Shown one piece after another: positions 41,073 to 49,707 of a stretch of DNA of 64,000 nt. The DNA lies in assembly GCA_036725345.1 (NCBI GenBank), contig DAIMEJ010000001.1, forward strand, positions 489,665-553,664. Reading direction: 5' to 3'. The position numbers and the translations under genes are program-made. The notes under the pieces were generated by a model. It was not told where the DNA came from, searched no databases, and saw nothing but the letters and a program-made list of their open reading frames with translations. The stretch comes from JAPLJU01 sp036725345. GTDB lineage: Bacteria > Desulfobacterota > Syntrophia > Syntrophales > UBA2192. Within the stretch, counting starts at the first letter, position 1. The number at the start of each line of letters is the position of its first letter.

Positions 41073-41882
41073 TTAATAGGAATGGAGCACCTCGCCGCCG
41101 GTGATTGTCATCCCCATACTGAAATAAAATGCACCCGTCGGCTTGACGGGGTTGAGGTCGGCCACTTCTTCGAAGGGCGAGGCGAAGAACTTCAGATCGC
41201 CGTCCCCTGCCCAAACCTCGCCGATTTTCGGACTGGCGACCTTCCCGGCCGTTATCTCGTGAACGGCAGGTTTTGCCGGATCGTCGATGCGGGGCAGATG
41301 GCGCATGAGATAAAATTTCACAGGGGGCAGGTCTTCAGCTTTTGCCCTCCGGGTGAAGACCATGGACCCCTCCACGATTCTCTCGCCATGGGCTTCGAGG
41401 ATGCCTTTCATTTTGGCGCCGATCTGTTTACCCCCCATCCGGGGACAGAGATCGTGCAGCTTCGTCAGGTATACCCTGCCGAGTTTCTTGGGAAAGCCCT
41501 GTACAAAACCCCTCATGAGCGTGAAATCGTTATCCACCCATATGAAGGGAACAAAATAGCCGGGCACCCCCTTGAACTGGCAGCTGAGCATCACGAAGCA
41601 CTCGCGATAGACCGCCCGTTCGGGGTTCACGTAGGCCAGATCGGGCATTGCGTCGCTGACCGACACCCATTCGGGAAACCAGACAATCCCCTCGCCCGGC
41701 CGCGGACCCATCTCCAGGGGCGGCGGGATGAAGGCCCGGGCTTTCTTTTCATCCATCAAGAACCGGATCGCCAGAATATCCCCGCCATAGTGCCACGGCG
41801 GGGCGTCGATCACCGAGGAACGGCCCTTCGGCGTGAGGGGAAGCGTATAACCTTTTAACGGAAAGGTGCCTTTTGCTGCCAT
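41073..41882 (-). CDS. Acetoacetate decarboxylase family protein
   Basis: A 269-residue protein of the acetoacetate decarboxylase fold. The catalytic Schiff-base lysine region of the family is present as QGFPKKLGRVY, preceded by the conserved PFIWVDNDFTLMRGF segment, and the C-terminal half includes FASPFEEVADLNPVKPTGAF. Family members decarboxylate acetoacetate to acetone or act on other oxo-acids as aldolase-dehydratases. GGGAGG lies upstream of the ATG at 41882. It leads a three-gene run with the TIGR04076-like and aldo/keto reductase genes, suggesting a small oxo-acid or ketone pathway. Confidence 0.88.
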   Translation of the reverse strand: MAAKGTFPLKGYTLPLTPKGRSSVIDAPPWHYGGDILAIRFLMDEKKARAFIPPPLEMGPRPGEGIVWFPEWVSVSDAMPDLAYVNPERAVYRECFVMLSCQFKGVPGYFVPFIWVDNDFTLMRGFVQGFPKKLGRVYLTKLHDLCPRMGGKQIGAKMKGILEAHGERIVEGSMVFTRRAKAEDLPPVKFYLMRHLPRIDDPAKPAVHEITAGKVASPKIGEVWAGDGDLKFFASPFEEVADLNPVKPTGAFYFSMGMTITGGEVLHSY

Positions 41883-42019
41883 GGGTTTTTCCTCCCTTGA
41901 AGCGTAAGTGTTCAAACAGTAACAAAAAAGCGCAAATGAAGTCAACGCTGTATGTTTTTGTGATTTTTAACAGCAGGCGAGAATGATCAGGGTAAATTCG
42001 CAGAAGATAACAATAAGTA

Positions 42020-42047
42020 AGGCAGGGCCGTTTCTGACCCTGCCTTT
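42020..42047. terminator. Hairpin with a recurrent sequence, terminator or REP-like
   Basis: AGGCAGGG pairs with CCCTGCCT around CCGTTTCTGA and is followed by TT. The block GGCAGGGCCGTTTCTG recurs with one variable base at 47802-47817 and, on the other strand, at 280-295, so this is a dispersed repeat rather than an ordinary terminator. Confidence 0.6.
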
Positions 42048-42143
42048 ACTCTGCTCCCTGCTACTCGTCGAAATGATGAATATCCACGAGGCTAAAGGGG
42101 ACTAAATGCTATTTCACGCCGGGAAATACTCCGCTCGCTTTTT

Positions 42144-43454
42144 TTAACGCACCTTCAAGCCCTCGTCCAGATACTTGATGATCGGAAACAGGAAGAACTC
42201 GACGACTCGCCTTTTGTCGACCTGGATCTCCGCGCTCACGGACATGCCGGGCCTCACTTTGTGCGTGCTCCCGTCCTTGGTCTTCAACTCCTCCGAGGCA
42301 AGGGTGACATGGACGGGATAGCCGTCACCTGAATTTTCCTTCTCCTCGACGCTGAAGGGATTGACTGACTCCACGGCGCCGTCGATCATGCCGTATTTCT
42401 GAAAGTCGAAGGTGTCCACCTTGACCACGCACTTCTGCCCGGGCCAGACAAAACCCGCGTCCTTGTTGAGAACAAGGACCCTCGCCATCAGGGCCGCGTC
42501 CTCGGGCACCAGGCTGACAACCTGCTGGGCCGGCGTCACCACGCCGCCGACGGTCTTGATCGAGAGAATGTGCACGTAGCCGCTGACCGGCGCGTTGATG
42601 GAGCGCTTTCCCTTCTTGAAATTGAGGCTTGTGACCTCCGCCTCCAGAATGTTTTTCCCCTGCATGTTGCTCGAAAGCTCGCTCAGCATCTTCTCGCGAA
42701 AGGAGTTCCTGAAAGACTCCACCTCGCTTTTCACCCGCTCCGTCCTTGCCTTCGCCTCATTGATCTGCCCGCGCTTCGCCTCCACCTCGCGCTCCTGACT
42801 CATCCTCTCCCTGACCTTCTCCTTGAATCGGTTCTCCGCGAGGGCGCCGATCTCGACGAGGGACTTCTGCCTGTTTTCAACATCCCTTGTGATTGCAAGC
42901 TGGTTTTCAAGCTTGGTCAGTTCCTCCTGAAGGGTGTGGACGGCATGCTCTGCTTCCTCGAGGGCCAGCTGTTTTTCTCTCAGGGTCGAGTGATAGAGCG
43001 CCCTCTGCGACTGATAGAGTTTGACCTGCGTATCGACGATTTCCGACGCGCGCCCTTCCCCGGACGGCCTGAAGGCCCTGTCGTCCAGAACGGCCCGGAT
43101 GCGGGCCATGGACACCCTGGACAGATTCAGGTTTTTTTCCTTGCCCTCCAGGTCCGCGCTGTCAACGGACGGGTCGATCTCGATGAGGGGAGCGCCCGCT
43201 TTCACGTAGTCCCCTTCCCTGACGCAGATCTTGCTGACCACACCCGTCTCGAGCGGCTGGAGGACCTTGACGTCCCCCGCCGGGATGATCTTGCCCCTCG
43301 CCGTGACGACGACGTCGACTTTGATGAAGATGAGGCCGATGAGCGCAAGCCCGAGGATGGCAATCGTCGTCCAGAGAAAAGCCCTGCCGACGGGATTGGG
43401 GGGTTTCTCCTCCACCTCAGCCAGTATGGGCTTGAAGTCGTGATAATCCGTCAT
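42144..43454 (-). CDS. Type I secretion membrane fusion protein, HlyD family
   Basis: A 436-residue periplasmic adaptor. It has one N-terminal transmembrane helix (RAFLWTTIAILGLALIGLIF), a lipoyl-like barrel (VLQPLETGVVSKICVREGDY), a long coiled coil (about residues 110-290, rich in Glu, Lys, Arg and Leu) and a C-terminal barrel segment near SAEIQVDKRRVVEFF. This is the HlyD/PrtE adaptor that joins the inner-membrane ABC exporter to TolC. The ATG at 43454 follows AGGAAGG and overlaps the end of the exporter gene by 38 bases. It is the last gene of the TolC-HlyB-HlyD operon. Confidence 0.93.
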   Translation of the reverse strand: MTDYHDFKPILAEVEEKPPNPVGRAFLWTTIAILGLALIGLIFIKVDVVVTARGKIIPAGDVKVLQPLETGVVSKICVREGDYVKAGAPLIEIDPSVDSADLEGKEKNLNLSRVSMARIRAVLDDRAFRPSGEGRASEIVDTQVKLYQSQRALYHSTLREKQLALEEAEHAVHTLQEELTKLENQLAITRDVENRQKSLVEIGALAENRFKEKVRERMSQEREVEAKRGQINEAKARTERVKSEVESFRNSFREKMLSELSSNMQGKNILEAEVTSLNFKKGKRSINAPVSGYVHILSIKTVGGVVTPAQQVVSLVPEDAALMARVLVLNKDAGFVWPGQKCVVKVDTFDFQKYGMIDGAVESVNPFSVEEKENSGDGYPVHVTLASEELKTKDGSTHKVRPGMSVSAEIQVDKRRVVEFFLFPIIKYLDEGLKVR

Positions 43455-45546
43455 GTTCACCTTCCTGCTGCCTGTAGAGGTAGCTGTACAGGCCGTTTTT
43501 CTTCATCAGCAGTTCGTGATTTCCCGCCTCCACGATCCGGCCCTTGTCAATGACAAAAATAACATCGCAATCCCTCATGATGGAAAGCCTGTGGGCGACG
43601 AGAATAATGGTTCTGCCTTTCCCGATATGGGAGAGGTTTTTCTGGATGATCTTTTCCGATTCGTAATCCAGGGAGCTGGTCGCCTCGTCAAAGATGAGGA
43701 TGGGCGGGTTGGTCATAAGCGCCCTGGCGATGGCAATCCGCTGTTTCTGCCCCCCAGAGAGGGACATCCCACGCTCTTCAACATAGGTTTCGTAGCCGAG
43801 GGGCATTTCCGTGATAAATTCGTGGGCACCGGCTGCCCGGCAGGCCCCGATGATCCTTTCCATCGCGGCTTCGGGCATGGCCATGGAGACGTTTTCCCGT
43901 ATGGTGCCGCTGAAAAGGAAGCACTCCTGGGGCACCATCCCGATCTTGTAGCGGAGCTGGAGGGGGTCCATGTGCCTGACGTCAATGCCGTCCACCGTCA
44001 GTGCGCCTTCCGTGGGAACGTAAAGTCTCTGTATCAGCTTCGCGATCGTGCTCTTGCCGGAGCCGCTTCTTCCCACAATCCCCACCATGCTCCCCGGCGC
44101 TATGCGCAGGCTGATCCCGTCCAGAACCAGGGGGCCCTCGGGCGAATATTTGAATCTCACGTCTTTAAAAACGATGTCGCCTTTCAGTTCCCTGACGGCG
44201 ACAGTGCCCCCGACAACCTCCGAGGGGGTGTTGATGATGTCGCCGATCCGCTCCAGCGAGAGCCTGGCCTGCTGAAAATCCTGCCACATGTGGACCAGGC
44301 GCAGTATGGGACCGCTCAGCTGGGAGGCGAACATCTGAAAGGCGATGAGCTGGCCCACGCTGAGGCGGTTTTCAAAAACCAGGCTCACGCCGAAATAGAT
44401 GACGGCGAGGGTCATGAGCTTCTGGAGGAGCTGTGATGACGTGACGGCCGCGTTGCCCAGATTCGAAAGCCGGAAGGCGGAGAGGATGTAATCCCCGAGG
44501 TGATTTTCCCAGTTCCGGACCATTTTCCCCTCGACGGCGAGGGATTTGACGGTCTGGATCCCCGTGATGGACTCCACGAGGAAGGACTGCGCGGCGGCGC
44601 CCTTCTGGAACTTGTCGTCCAGTCGGCTCTTGATCGCCGGCGTCACGAAGAAGGAGATGGCGCCGATCACGGCGATGAAACAGAGAACCAGGACGGTCAG
44701 CATCACGCTGTAGAGCGTCATGATCACGATAAAGACGGCGGAAAAAAGCGTGTCGAGCAGTACCGTCAGGGAGATGTTCGTCATGAACTGCCGCAGATTT
44801 TCCAGCTCACGGACCCGCGCGATAATGTTCCCGACTTTTCTCGTCTCGAAGTAGCGGTAAGGAAGGGAAAGGAGGTGGCGGTAAACCTTCGCCCCCAGAC
44901 CCCCGTCGATCTTGTTCGCCGTGTGGTACAGGAGGTAGTTCCGCATCAGGTTCAGGACGGCATCGAAGAGAACGACGATAAAAAATACGCCTGCCACCAC
45001 CTGGAGGGTGGTGACGGCATGATGCGCCAGGACTTTGTCGATGATGACCTGGATGAACAGGGGCGTCACCAGCCCGAAGGTCTGGATGAAGAAAGACGCC
45101 GTCACGATTTCCGAAAAAATGGAGCGATATTTCAGGAACTCTCTGAACAGCCACTTGAAGTTGAGATAGAACTCCGTTTTGGCAAAACGGGGATAAAGCG
45201 GGATGATCTGTCCGTCCCAGAGTTCCTTGAGTTCATCGGCCGTGAGCTCGACAACGGCTTTCTTCCTGGCTTCAAAGAGAAGCACCCTGTCTTCCTTGCG
45301 CCCCAGGAGAACATGGTAAGTCCCGTCGCGGGCCACAAGGATGGAGGGCACGGGATACTTGAGCAGGCTCTCGGCCGCCTGCCCCGTCTTCAGGCGCGCC
45401 CGGAAGCCGTGATCGCGAAGGACGCGCAGCATCTCCTCGGCCTTCAGCTCACCCTCGAGGAAGTATTTCCTCCGGATGGCCTGTACGTCCACGGCAATCG
45501 AGTGAAGCTTTGCCGCCACTTCAATGGATATCAGACCCGTTTCCAT
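43417..45546 (-). CDS. Type I secretion ABC transporter, HlyB-like (degenerate C39 domain)
   Basis: A 709-residue exporter. Residues 1-125 form a C39-like domain that lacks the catalytic cysteine (HSIAVDVQAIRRKYF), as in HlyB-type RTX exporters that do not cleave their substrate. A six-helix membrane domain (about 155-440) follows, then the nucleotide-binding domain with Walker A GIVGRSGSGKST, signature MSLSGGQKQR and Walker B ILIFDEATSSLD. The start (GGGAG upstream) overlaps the TolC gene by 26 bases. It powers export of an unfolded substrate with a C-terminal signal. No such substrate gene is visible in the window. Confidence 0.94.
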   Translation of the reverse strand: METGLISIEVAAKLHSIAVDVQAIRRKYFLEGELKAEEMLRVLRDHGFRARLKTGQAAESLLKYPVPSILVARDGTYHVLLGRKEDRVLLFEARKKAVVELTADELKELWDGQIIPLYPRFAKTEFYLNFKWLFREFLKYRSIFSEIVTASFFIQTFGLVTPLFIQVIIDKVLAHHAVTTLQVVAGVFFIVVLFDAVLNLMRNYLLYHTANKIDGGLGAKVYRHLLSLPYRYFETRKVGNIIARVRELENLRQFMTNISLTVLLDTLFSAVFIVIMTLYSVMLTVLVLCFIAVIGAISFFVTPAIKSRLDDKFQKGAAAQSFLVESITGIQTVKSLAVEGKMVRNWENHLGDYILSAFRLSNLGNAAVTSSQLLQKLMTLAVIYFGVSLVFENRLSVGQLIAFQMFASQLSGPILRLVHMWQDFQQARLSLERIGDIINTPSEVVGGTVAVRELKGDIVFKDVRFKYSPEGPLVLDGISLRIAPGSMVGIVGRSGSGKSTIAKLIQRLYVPTEGALTVDGIDVRHMDPLQLRYKIGMVPQECFLFSGTIRENVSMAMPEAAMERIIGACRAAGAHEFITEMPLGYETYVEERGMSLSGGQKQRIAIARALMTNPPILIFDEATSSLDYESEKIIQKNLSHIGKGRTIILVAHRLSIMRDCDVIFVIDKGRIVEAGNHELLMKKNGLYSYLYRQQEGEHDGLSRLQAHTG

Positions 45547-46912
45547 GATACTCCCGCATGAAGTTCCTGTAATCCGATTCGATGAAAAGTTTCTTCTCTA
45601 TGGCCGCCATCGCGTTTTCCGCCACTTTCAGATCCCTCTCGATGGAGAGGGCTTCCTTTTCCGTCTCGGCGATGTCCACGACGTTCCTCTCGCCGAGGAG
45701 CTTCGCACCCCTGGCAATCCCGAGGACCTGCCGGTACCGGGCGGCGATCTTACGGTAGTGTTCCACTGTTCTCGCCTGCTCTGAAAGGCCCGCGTGAAGG
45801 GCTTCCAGTTCCTTAACCTTTTCCGATTTCAGTGATTGAATGGTCTCTTCCTGCCTTTTGATCTCCCGGAGAACCTTCTGCCGTTCCCACTTTCTGGCAA
45901 AGCCGTCGAAAAGAGGGATCGAAAGAAAGACACCCGCATTGTAGGAAACCTCTTCCATGTCATGGAGGGCATTCGACAGGTCACTCCTGTTCCCGTAGAA
46001 GTCGTATCTTCCGTAGATGCCGACGTCGGGGAAAAAGTCGTTTCGCGATGCCGTGGCCTTGTGCTGGAGGGCGTCCTTCTCCTTCTGCCGGTACTTGTAT
46101 TCGGGCATGCCCTCAACGTCCTTCATGATTTCCCCTGTAAGGGACACAGCCCCCTGCGGGATGGGCTCTATGTAGATGTCTCCTGAATAATCCCTTCCCG
46201 TCAGGGCCGAGAGACGGGCGAGATTCTGTCTCAACTGCATCCGGTCGGCGGATTGATCCTTTTCCGCCGCGGCGAGCGCGGCTTCCGACTTCAAATATTC
46301 TTCATGGGAAATTTCTCCGGACTCATAGGCCTTTTTGCGCAGCGTGACGGCCTCCCGAAGCTTGCCGACGATCTCGCCCTCATAACGGATTTTTATGAAG
46401 CTTTCACTCAATGCGCTGTAAATGCCGGTAACATCCAAAACAAGTTTTTTGGATTCTACCTGCGCGTCGAACCTGGCGGCGTCGACGAGCTCTCTGTAAT
46501 ACTTCGCGTGGTAACCTTTCTTGTACCAGTTCGACAGAAGGTACTCCCCCGCCAGATAGACCGAGGACCGCCACTCATCCACGTCGCCCCCAATGACCTG
46601 GCCGTAAATGGTGCGGATTTCCCCGTCCTTCGTCAGGGTCTCGAACCGCTCCAGCCGGCTGTTGAGAGAAAGACCCGGGTAGAGATGGGAGAGGGATTGT
46701 TTATAGGAGGCTTCGGAGATCTCAATTTCAGCCTGCTTCACCCGAAGCCTTGAGGACTGTTTTATCGCGTCGTGGACCGCGTCTCTGTAAGTGAGGTTGT
46801 CTCCCTGCGCGTGAAGGGGTTTCAGAAATACGAGCAAGAAGATAACGCCTGCGGCAATCAGGGTTTGCCGCTTCCGGCCGTCTACCGGATATCGAGGATT
46901 CATTTCAGACAT
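45521..46912 (-). CDS. TolC-family outer-membrane channel protein
   Basis: A protein of about 463 residues with a signal peptide (LIAAGVIFLLVFLKPLHAQG) and two TolC-type helical repeats. Characteristic segments include AVHDAIKQSSRLRVKQAEIE near the start and SYNAGVFLSIPLFDGFARKW in the second half. It forms the outer-membrane exit duct of the type I secretion system encoded by the two overlapping genes downstream. The start is uncertain; ATG at 46912 or 46903 and a TTG at 46939 are possible, none with a strong binding site. It is the first gene of the operon. Confidence 0.92.
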   Translation of the reverse strand: MSEMNPRYPVDGRKRQTLIAAGVIFLLVFLKPLHAQGDNLTYRDAVHDAIKQSSRLRVKQAEIEISEASYKQSLSHLYPGLSLNSRLERFETLTKDGEIRTIYGQVIGGDVDEWRSSVYLAGEYLLSNWYKKGYHAKYYRELVDAARFDAQVESKKLVLDVTGIYSALSESFIKIRYEGEIVGKLREAVTLRKKAYESGEISHEEYLKSEAALAAAEKDQSADRMQLRQNLARLSALTGRDYSGDIYIEPIPQGAVSLTGEIMKDVEGMPEYKYRQKEKDALQHKATASRNDFFPDVGIYGRYDFYGNRSDLSNALHDMEEVSYNAGVFLSIPLFDGFARKWERQKVLREIKRQEETIQSLKSEKVKELEALHAGLSEQARTVEHYRKIAARYRQVLGIARGAKLLGERNVVDIAETEKEALSIERDLKVAENAMAAIEKKLFIESDYRNFMREYHGNGSDIH

Positions 46913-46952
46913 TTGAAAACCAGCAAGAAGCCCGATCAATTCCCGTCACGCA

Positions 46953-47015
46953 TACACTGCGGGAATTATGTGCTTTTCGGGAACAACTAACAATCGGTAG
47001 AACGTTTGATTTTAA
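46953..47015. repeat. Dispersed AT-rich repeat, copy 1
   Basis: This block contains GAATTATGTGCTTTTC, then AACAATCGG.AGAA..TTTGATTTT. It is closely similar, with several substitutions, to 49581-49640. Copy 1 lies directly upstream of the type I secretion operon; such duplicated non-coding blocks may carry promoter or regulator sites. Confidence 0.75.
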
Positions 47016-47195
47016 CTCGGATTTTCGGATAAATTTTATCTACTGAAAAAGTATGAGGCGGGGAAGCGGGGGGTTAATACTTTTTTCCGATAACGGCTGA
47101 CCGCGCCGCTTGAAACGAGGTGGAAAGGAGTTGAATACAGGGGGGATTTTTCAGTTTTTGGCGCTTTGTACGCGAAGAGGTCGCCGACGGCAATA

Positions 47196-47735
47196 TCATT
47201 TCAATATCTTCTGCAGAATGTGGACGTCAATAAACCTGCCAAACTTGTGTCCGACTTCCTTGAGCGTTCCGACGTGAACAAACCCCGTGTCCTCGTTGAG
47301 GTGCAGGCTCTCGTGACTTCCATCGGTGACACGGGCGATGAGCGTGTGATACCCGAGACGACGCGCCTCATCGATGGTTGCCTCCTTGAGCCTGCGACCA
47401 ATGCCGCGGCCGCGGTAAGTCGAATGCACATAAAATGATGTCTCTGCGGTGTCGTCGTAAGCCCGGCGCTCCGACCAGCGGGTGAGCGACGCCCACCCGA
47501 CCACCTTGCCACTCACCACCGCAACGAGAACCGGGTGCCTCTCATCGTGCGACTGCAGCCACTGTTCGCGCTCCTCGGCGCTTTTCGGCTCGATGTCGAA
47601 CGTCGCCGTTGTGTTCAGGACCGCCTCGTTGTAAATGTCGGCGATGTCTGCCGCATCGGCCGGCTCCGCCCGGCGAATTGTCACTGAAGTATGGGTGGTT
47701 ACTCCAGCGCTGTCTGTTTTGATTTTATTTTTCAT
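47196..47735 (-). CDS. GNAT-family N-acetyltransferase (phosphinothricin-type)
   Basis: A 179-residue GNAT protein. TIRRAEPADAADIADIYNEA opens the fold, FYVHSTYRGRGIGRRLKEA is the acetyl-CoA-binding motif A, and ESLHLNEDTGFVHVGTLKEV is motif B. This arrangement is typical of phosphinothricin acetyltransferase-like enzymes, many of which act on amino-acid or amine substrates such as methionine sulfoximine or sulfone. It is cytoplasmic. No ribosome binding site precedes the ATG at 47735; the first 15-18 residues are not conserved and a shorter start is possible. It is flanked by repeats and appears monocistronic. Confidence 0.9.
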   Translation of the reverse strand: MKNKIKTDSAGVTTHTSVTIRRAEPADAADIADIYNEAVLNTTATFDIEPKSAEEREQWLQSHDERHPVLVAVVSGKVVGWASLTRWSERRAYDDTAETSFYVHSTYRGRGIGRRLKEATIDEARRLGYHTLIARVTDGSHESLHLNEDTGFVHVGTLKEVGHKFGRFIDVHILQKILK

Positions 47736-47800
47736 AAAGACTGGAATGCTTACTTACCAAAGTGATTTCGGATGGTTAACCGTGTCAAATACCAATCAAA

Positions 47801-47826
47801 AGGCAGGGCCATTTCTGACCCTGCCT
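47801..47826. terminator. Hairpin with a recurrent sequence (second copy)
   Basis: AGGCAGGG (47801-47808) pairs with CCCTGCCT (47819-47826) around CCATTTCTGA and is followed by TGC. It differs from the hairpin at 42020 by one loop base. It lies just beyond the 3' end of the FlgO-like lipoprotein gene on the minus strand. Confidence 0.6.
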
Positions 47827-47850
47827 TGCTTACCATTTCAACGCACCGAT

Positions 47851-48417
47851 TTACTTATTTCGCTTCAGGTATTCCGGTGCATCCCGCCCGAGGACCATCC
47901 CGTAGTCTGCAGACGATATAATGGTATTATCAGCCGGATTAATGATCCGTGCAGAAACGTATGTACCATAAAGAGCTTCACCGTAAGTCCCGACTACCAC
48001 GGCTGATGCATTATGGGCCTTACTCACGTTTCGAAGGTTACGGCTCAGAAGAAACTCGCCTTTACCCTCTTCCATAAAGACCGAGTCCATCCGGAGTCTC
48101 ATGTCGATGACTTTATAGCCTCTCTGAGACAATCTCGACGCAACATGCTCGGCAAGCATCCTTCCCAGCGTTGAGGACTCCTGTAAATTATTAATATTGA
48201 CGAACGATGCTACTATTACTGCATCATTTTCGCCCATGGGAACTTTTGACTGAGACACCAGCGTATCGGCAATGGCATAACCCGCTTTTACCAGACCGCC
48301 AGTCAGGACATATTCCGGAGGCGCCGAAGCCGGAACAGGTTCAGGTGATGTCGCACAGCCTATCACAAGAAACGAAGCGATACAGATGGCAATCGGCACT
48401 GTCATTAGCCTTTTCAT
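47851..48417 (-). CDS. FlgO-like outer-membrane lipoprotein
   Basis: A 188-residue lipoprotein (signal ends in FLVIGC). The mature part (VIVASFVNINNLQESSTLGR, then HVASRLSQRGYKVIDM and VVVGTYGEALYGTYVSARII) matches the FlgO domain, first described in a Vibrio protein needed for flagellar stability but also found in non-flagellar lipoproteins. No flagellar genes are in the window, so a general envelope role is possible. GGGGGTAG lies upstream of the ATG. It follows another lipoprotein gene by 10 bases and is its operon partner. Confidence 0.88.
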   Translation of the reverse strand: MKRLMTVPIAICIASFLVIGCATSPEPVPASAPPEYVLTGGLVKAGYAIADTLVSQSKVPMGENDAVIVASFVNINNLQESSTLGRMLAEHVASRLSQRGYKVIDMRLRMDSVFMEEGKGEFLLSRNLRNVSKAHNASAVVVGTYGEALYGTYVSARIINPADNTIISSADYGMVLGRDAPEYLKRNK

Positions 48418-48427
48418 ATGCTACCCC

Positions 48428-49027
48428 CTAGCGATTCACAATATTATACTGGACTGGATGAAGGCGAATTCTTGATTCTGCATACCGAAGATAATGGTCC
48501 CTATCCACATCATTGATATAAAATATTTGCGTGTCGCGCAGAATGCTGCCCCACAAATTTGATTCTTTCTTATAGAGGTCATATGAAATGATTATTTCCG
48601 TATGGGGTTTAATATAGTCTTGTCCCACCCCCCCCACGAATATAGCCTGAAGAACAGTTAATAATGCAAAAGGTAGGCTGCCGTCATTTGTTCGATTGGC
48701 CTGATGAAAGACTTTCTGAACTTCCCAATCAATTGCATAAGGGCTGTTCGGATCTGATGTGGGCACCATACCCTGATTCTGCAGTTCTGTCTTAAGGAAT
48801 GTCCTCATTGCTTGGCCGAAGGTTGATTGGTCCGTATCGGATATGAAAATTGCACTTTTCTCACCGGCAGCCAATTTCACTGGACCTGCGATTTTCTTGG
48901 CTAAAACTTGCCAGTGCTCACTGGCCTGCATTTTTTCCTGATATGAAAATGGATAACTCTTTTCTTGGGGGACATGTGAACAAGATGCTATAAATACGAG
49001 GACCAATAACACGGCTATTTTTTTCAT
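48428..49027 (-). CDS. Uncharacterised lipoprotein, operon partner of the FlgO-like gene
   Basis: A 199-residue protein with a lipoprotein signal ending in FIASC. The mature part is mixed alpha/beta with SAIFISDTDQSTFGQAMRTF and a Tyr-rich C terminus, in style similar to LPP20/FlgP-type lipoproteins, but I cannot assign a family. AGGAGGGG lies upstream of the ATG. With 10 bases to the FlgO-like gene, both products are probably made together and may interact at the outer membrane. Confidence 0.75.
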   Translation of the reverse strand: MKKIAVLLVLVFIASCSHVPQEKSYPFSYQEKMQASEHWQVLAKKIAGPVKLAAGEKSAIFISDTDQSTFGQAMRTFLKTELQNQGMVPTSDPNSPYAIDWEVQKVFHQANRTNDGSLPFALLTVLQAIFVGGVGQDYIKPHTEIIISYDLYKKESNLWGSILRDTQIFYINDVDRDHYLRYAESRIRLHPVQYNIVNR

Positions 49028-49161
49028 AATTGCCCCTCCTTGATCATTTTATTTCTCAATGTGGAAGCTGAAATTATGTCTACTTACGACCCTGTTGCGA
49101 TAGAAAACTGAACAATAAAATTTGTCCGTTGGTTCAACAACTTCTTGTTAAACTGCATGAA

Positions 49162-49480
49162 TTACTTCAATTCATTTCCGGTTTTTGACGACCCCTCCAG
49201 TTGAGGATTGCTACCGGAACTGGACATATTCTCCATTTTATCCACGTCGTCAAATTTGCGTACGACAATGCTGTCATCAGATGTCCAGATGGTGATTGTC
49301 TCAATGCTCATTTGAACAACCTGGCCTTGAACAATCGTACCGTCCTTAAATGTGACTCTCTTGATATCTATGCTTTGGTTCATCTGGGAAAATGCGCTCG
49401 AATAACAGAAAACAAACAATAAGAAGTAGTTGAATATACAGAAATTTCGTCGGTATCCTTTTTCTGCCTGGACCTACCAT
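49162..49480 (-). pseudogene. Small exported protein, probably frameshifted in the signal peptide
   Basis: An ATG at 49480 with a strong AGGGGGG site opens a frame reading MVGPGRKRIPTKFLYIQLLL, the start of a signal peptide, which ends after 44 codons. The overlapping frame continues as SSAFSQMNQSIDIKRVTFKD and GTIVQGQVVQMSIETITIW to the stop at 49162, a plausible mature domain with no own ribosome binding site. Removing one base near the TTATTCG at about 49405 would join the two. The mature part is unrecognised; a small beta-rich domain is likely. The remaining option is a TTG start at 49419 without signal sequence. Confidence 0.5.
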
Positions 49481-49580
49481 TATTCCCCCCTGTTGATATC
49501 ATGCATAAATTCAATGTCTTCTGATGCCATAAACATGCCTCAGCGTCAATCTTTTTAATAAAAGTGCGAAAAATTCCTAA

Positions 49581-49640
49581 CACACTGTGAATTATGTGCT
49601 TTTTTCGAATAATTAACAATCGGGAGAAAGTTTGATTTTG
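49581..49640. repeat. Dispersed AT-rich repeat, copy 2
   Basis: Second copy of the block at 46953-47015, in the same orientation. It lies about 100 bases upstream of the small exported protein gene on the minus strand. Shared strings are GAATTATGTGCTTTT and AACAATCGG.AGAA. Confidence 0.75.
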
Positions 49641-49707
49641 ATTTAGATATGGGGATGGGTTTTACCCGGTTCGATACGCCTACATGCTCTATTCCTTACA
49701 AGGCCTG

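Noticed and set aside
43453..44436. A long plus-strand open frame opposite the type I exporter gene
   Set aside because: It is a shadow of the HlyB-like gene: no ribosome binding site, no homology and GC-rich antisense composition. The same holds for the large antisense frames over the kinase and DUF1015 genes.
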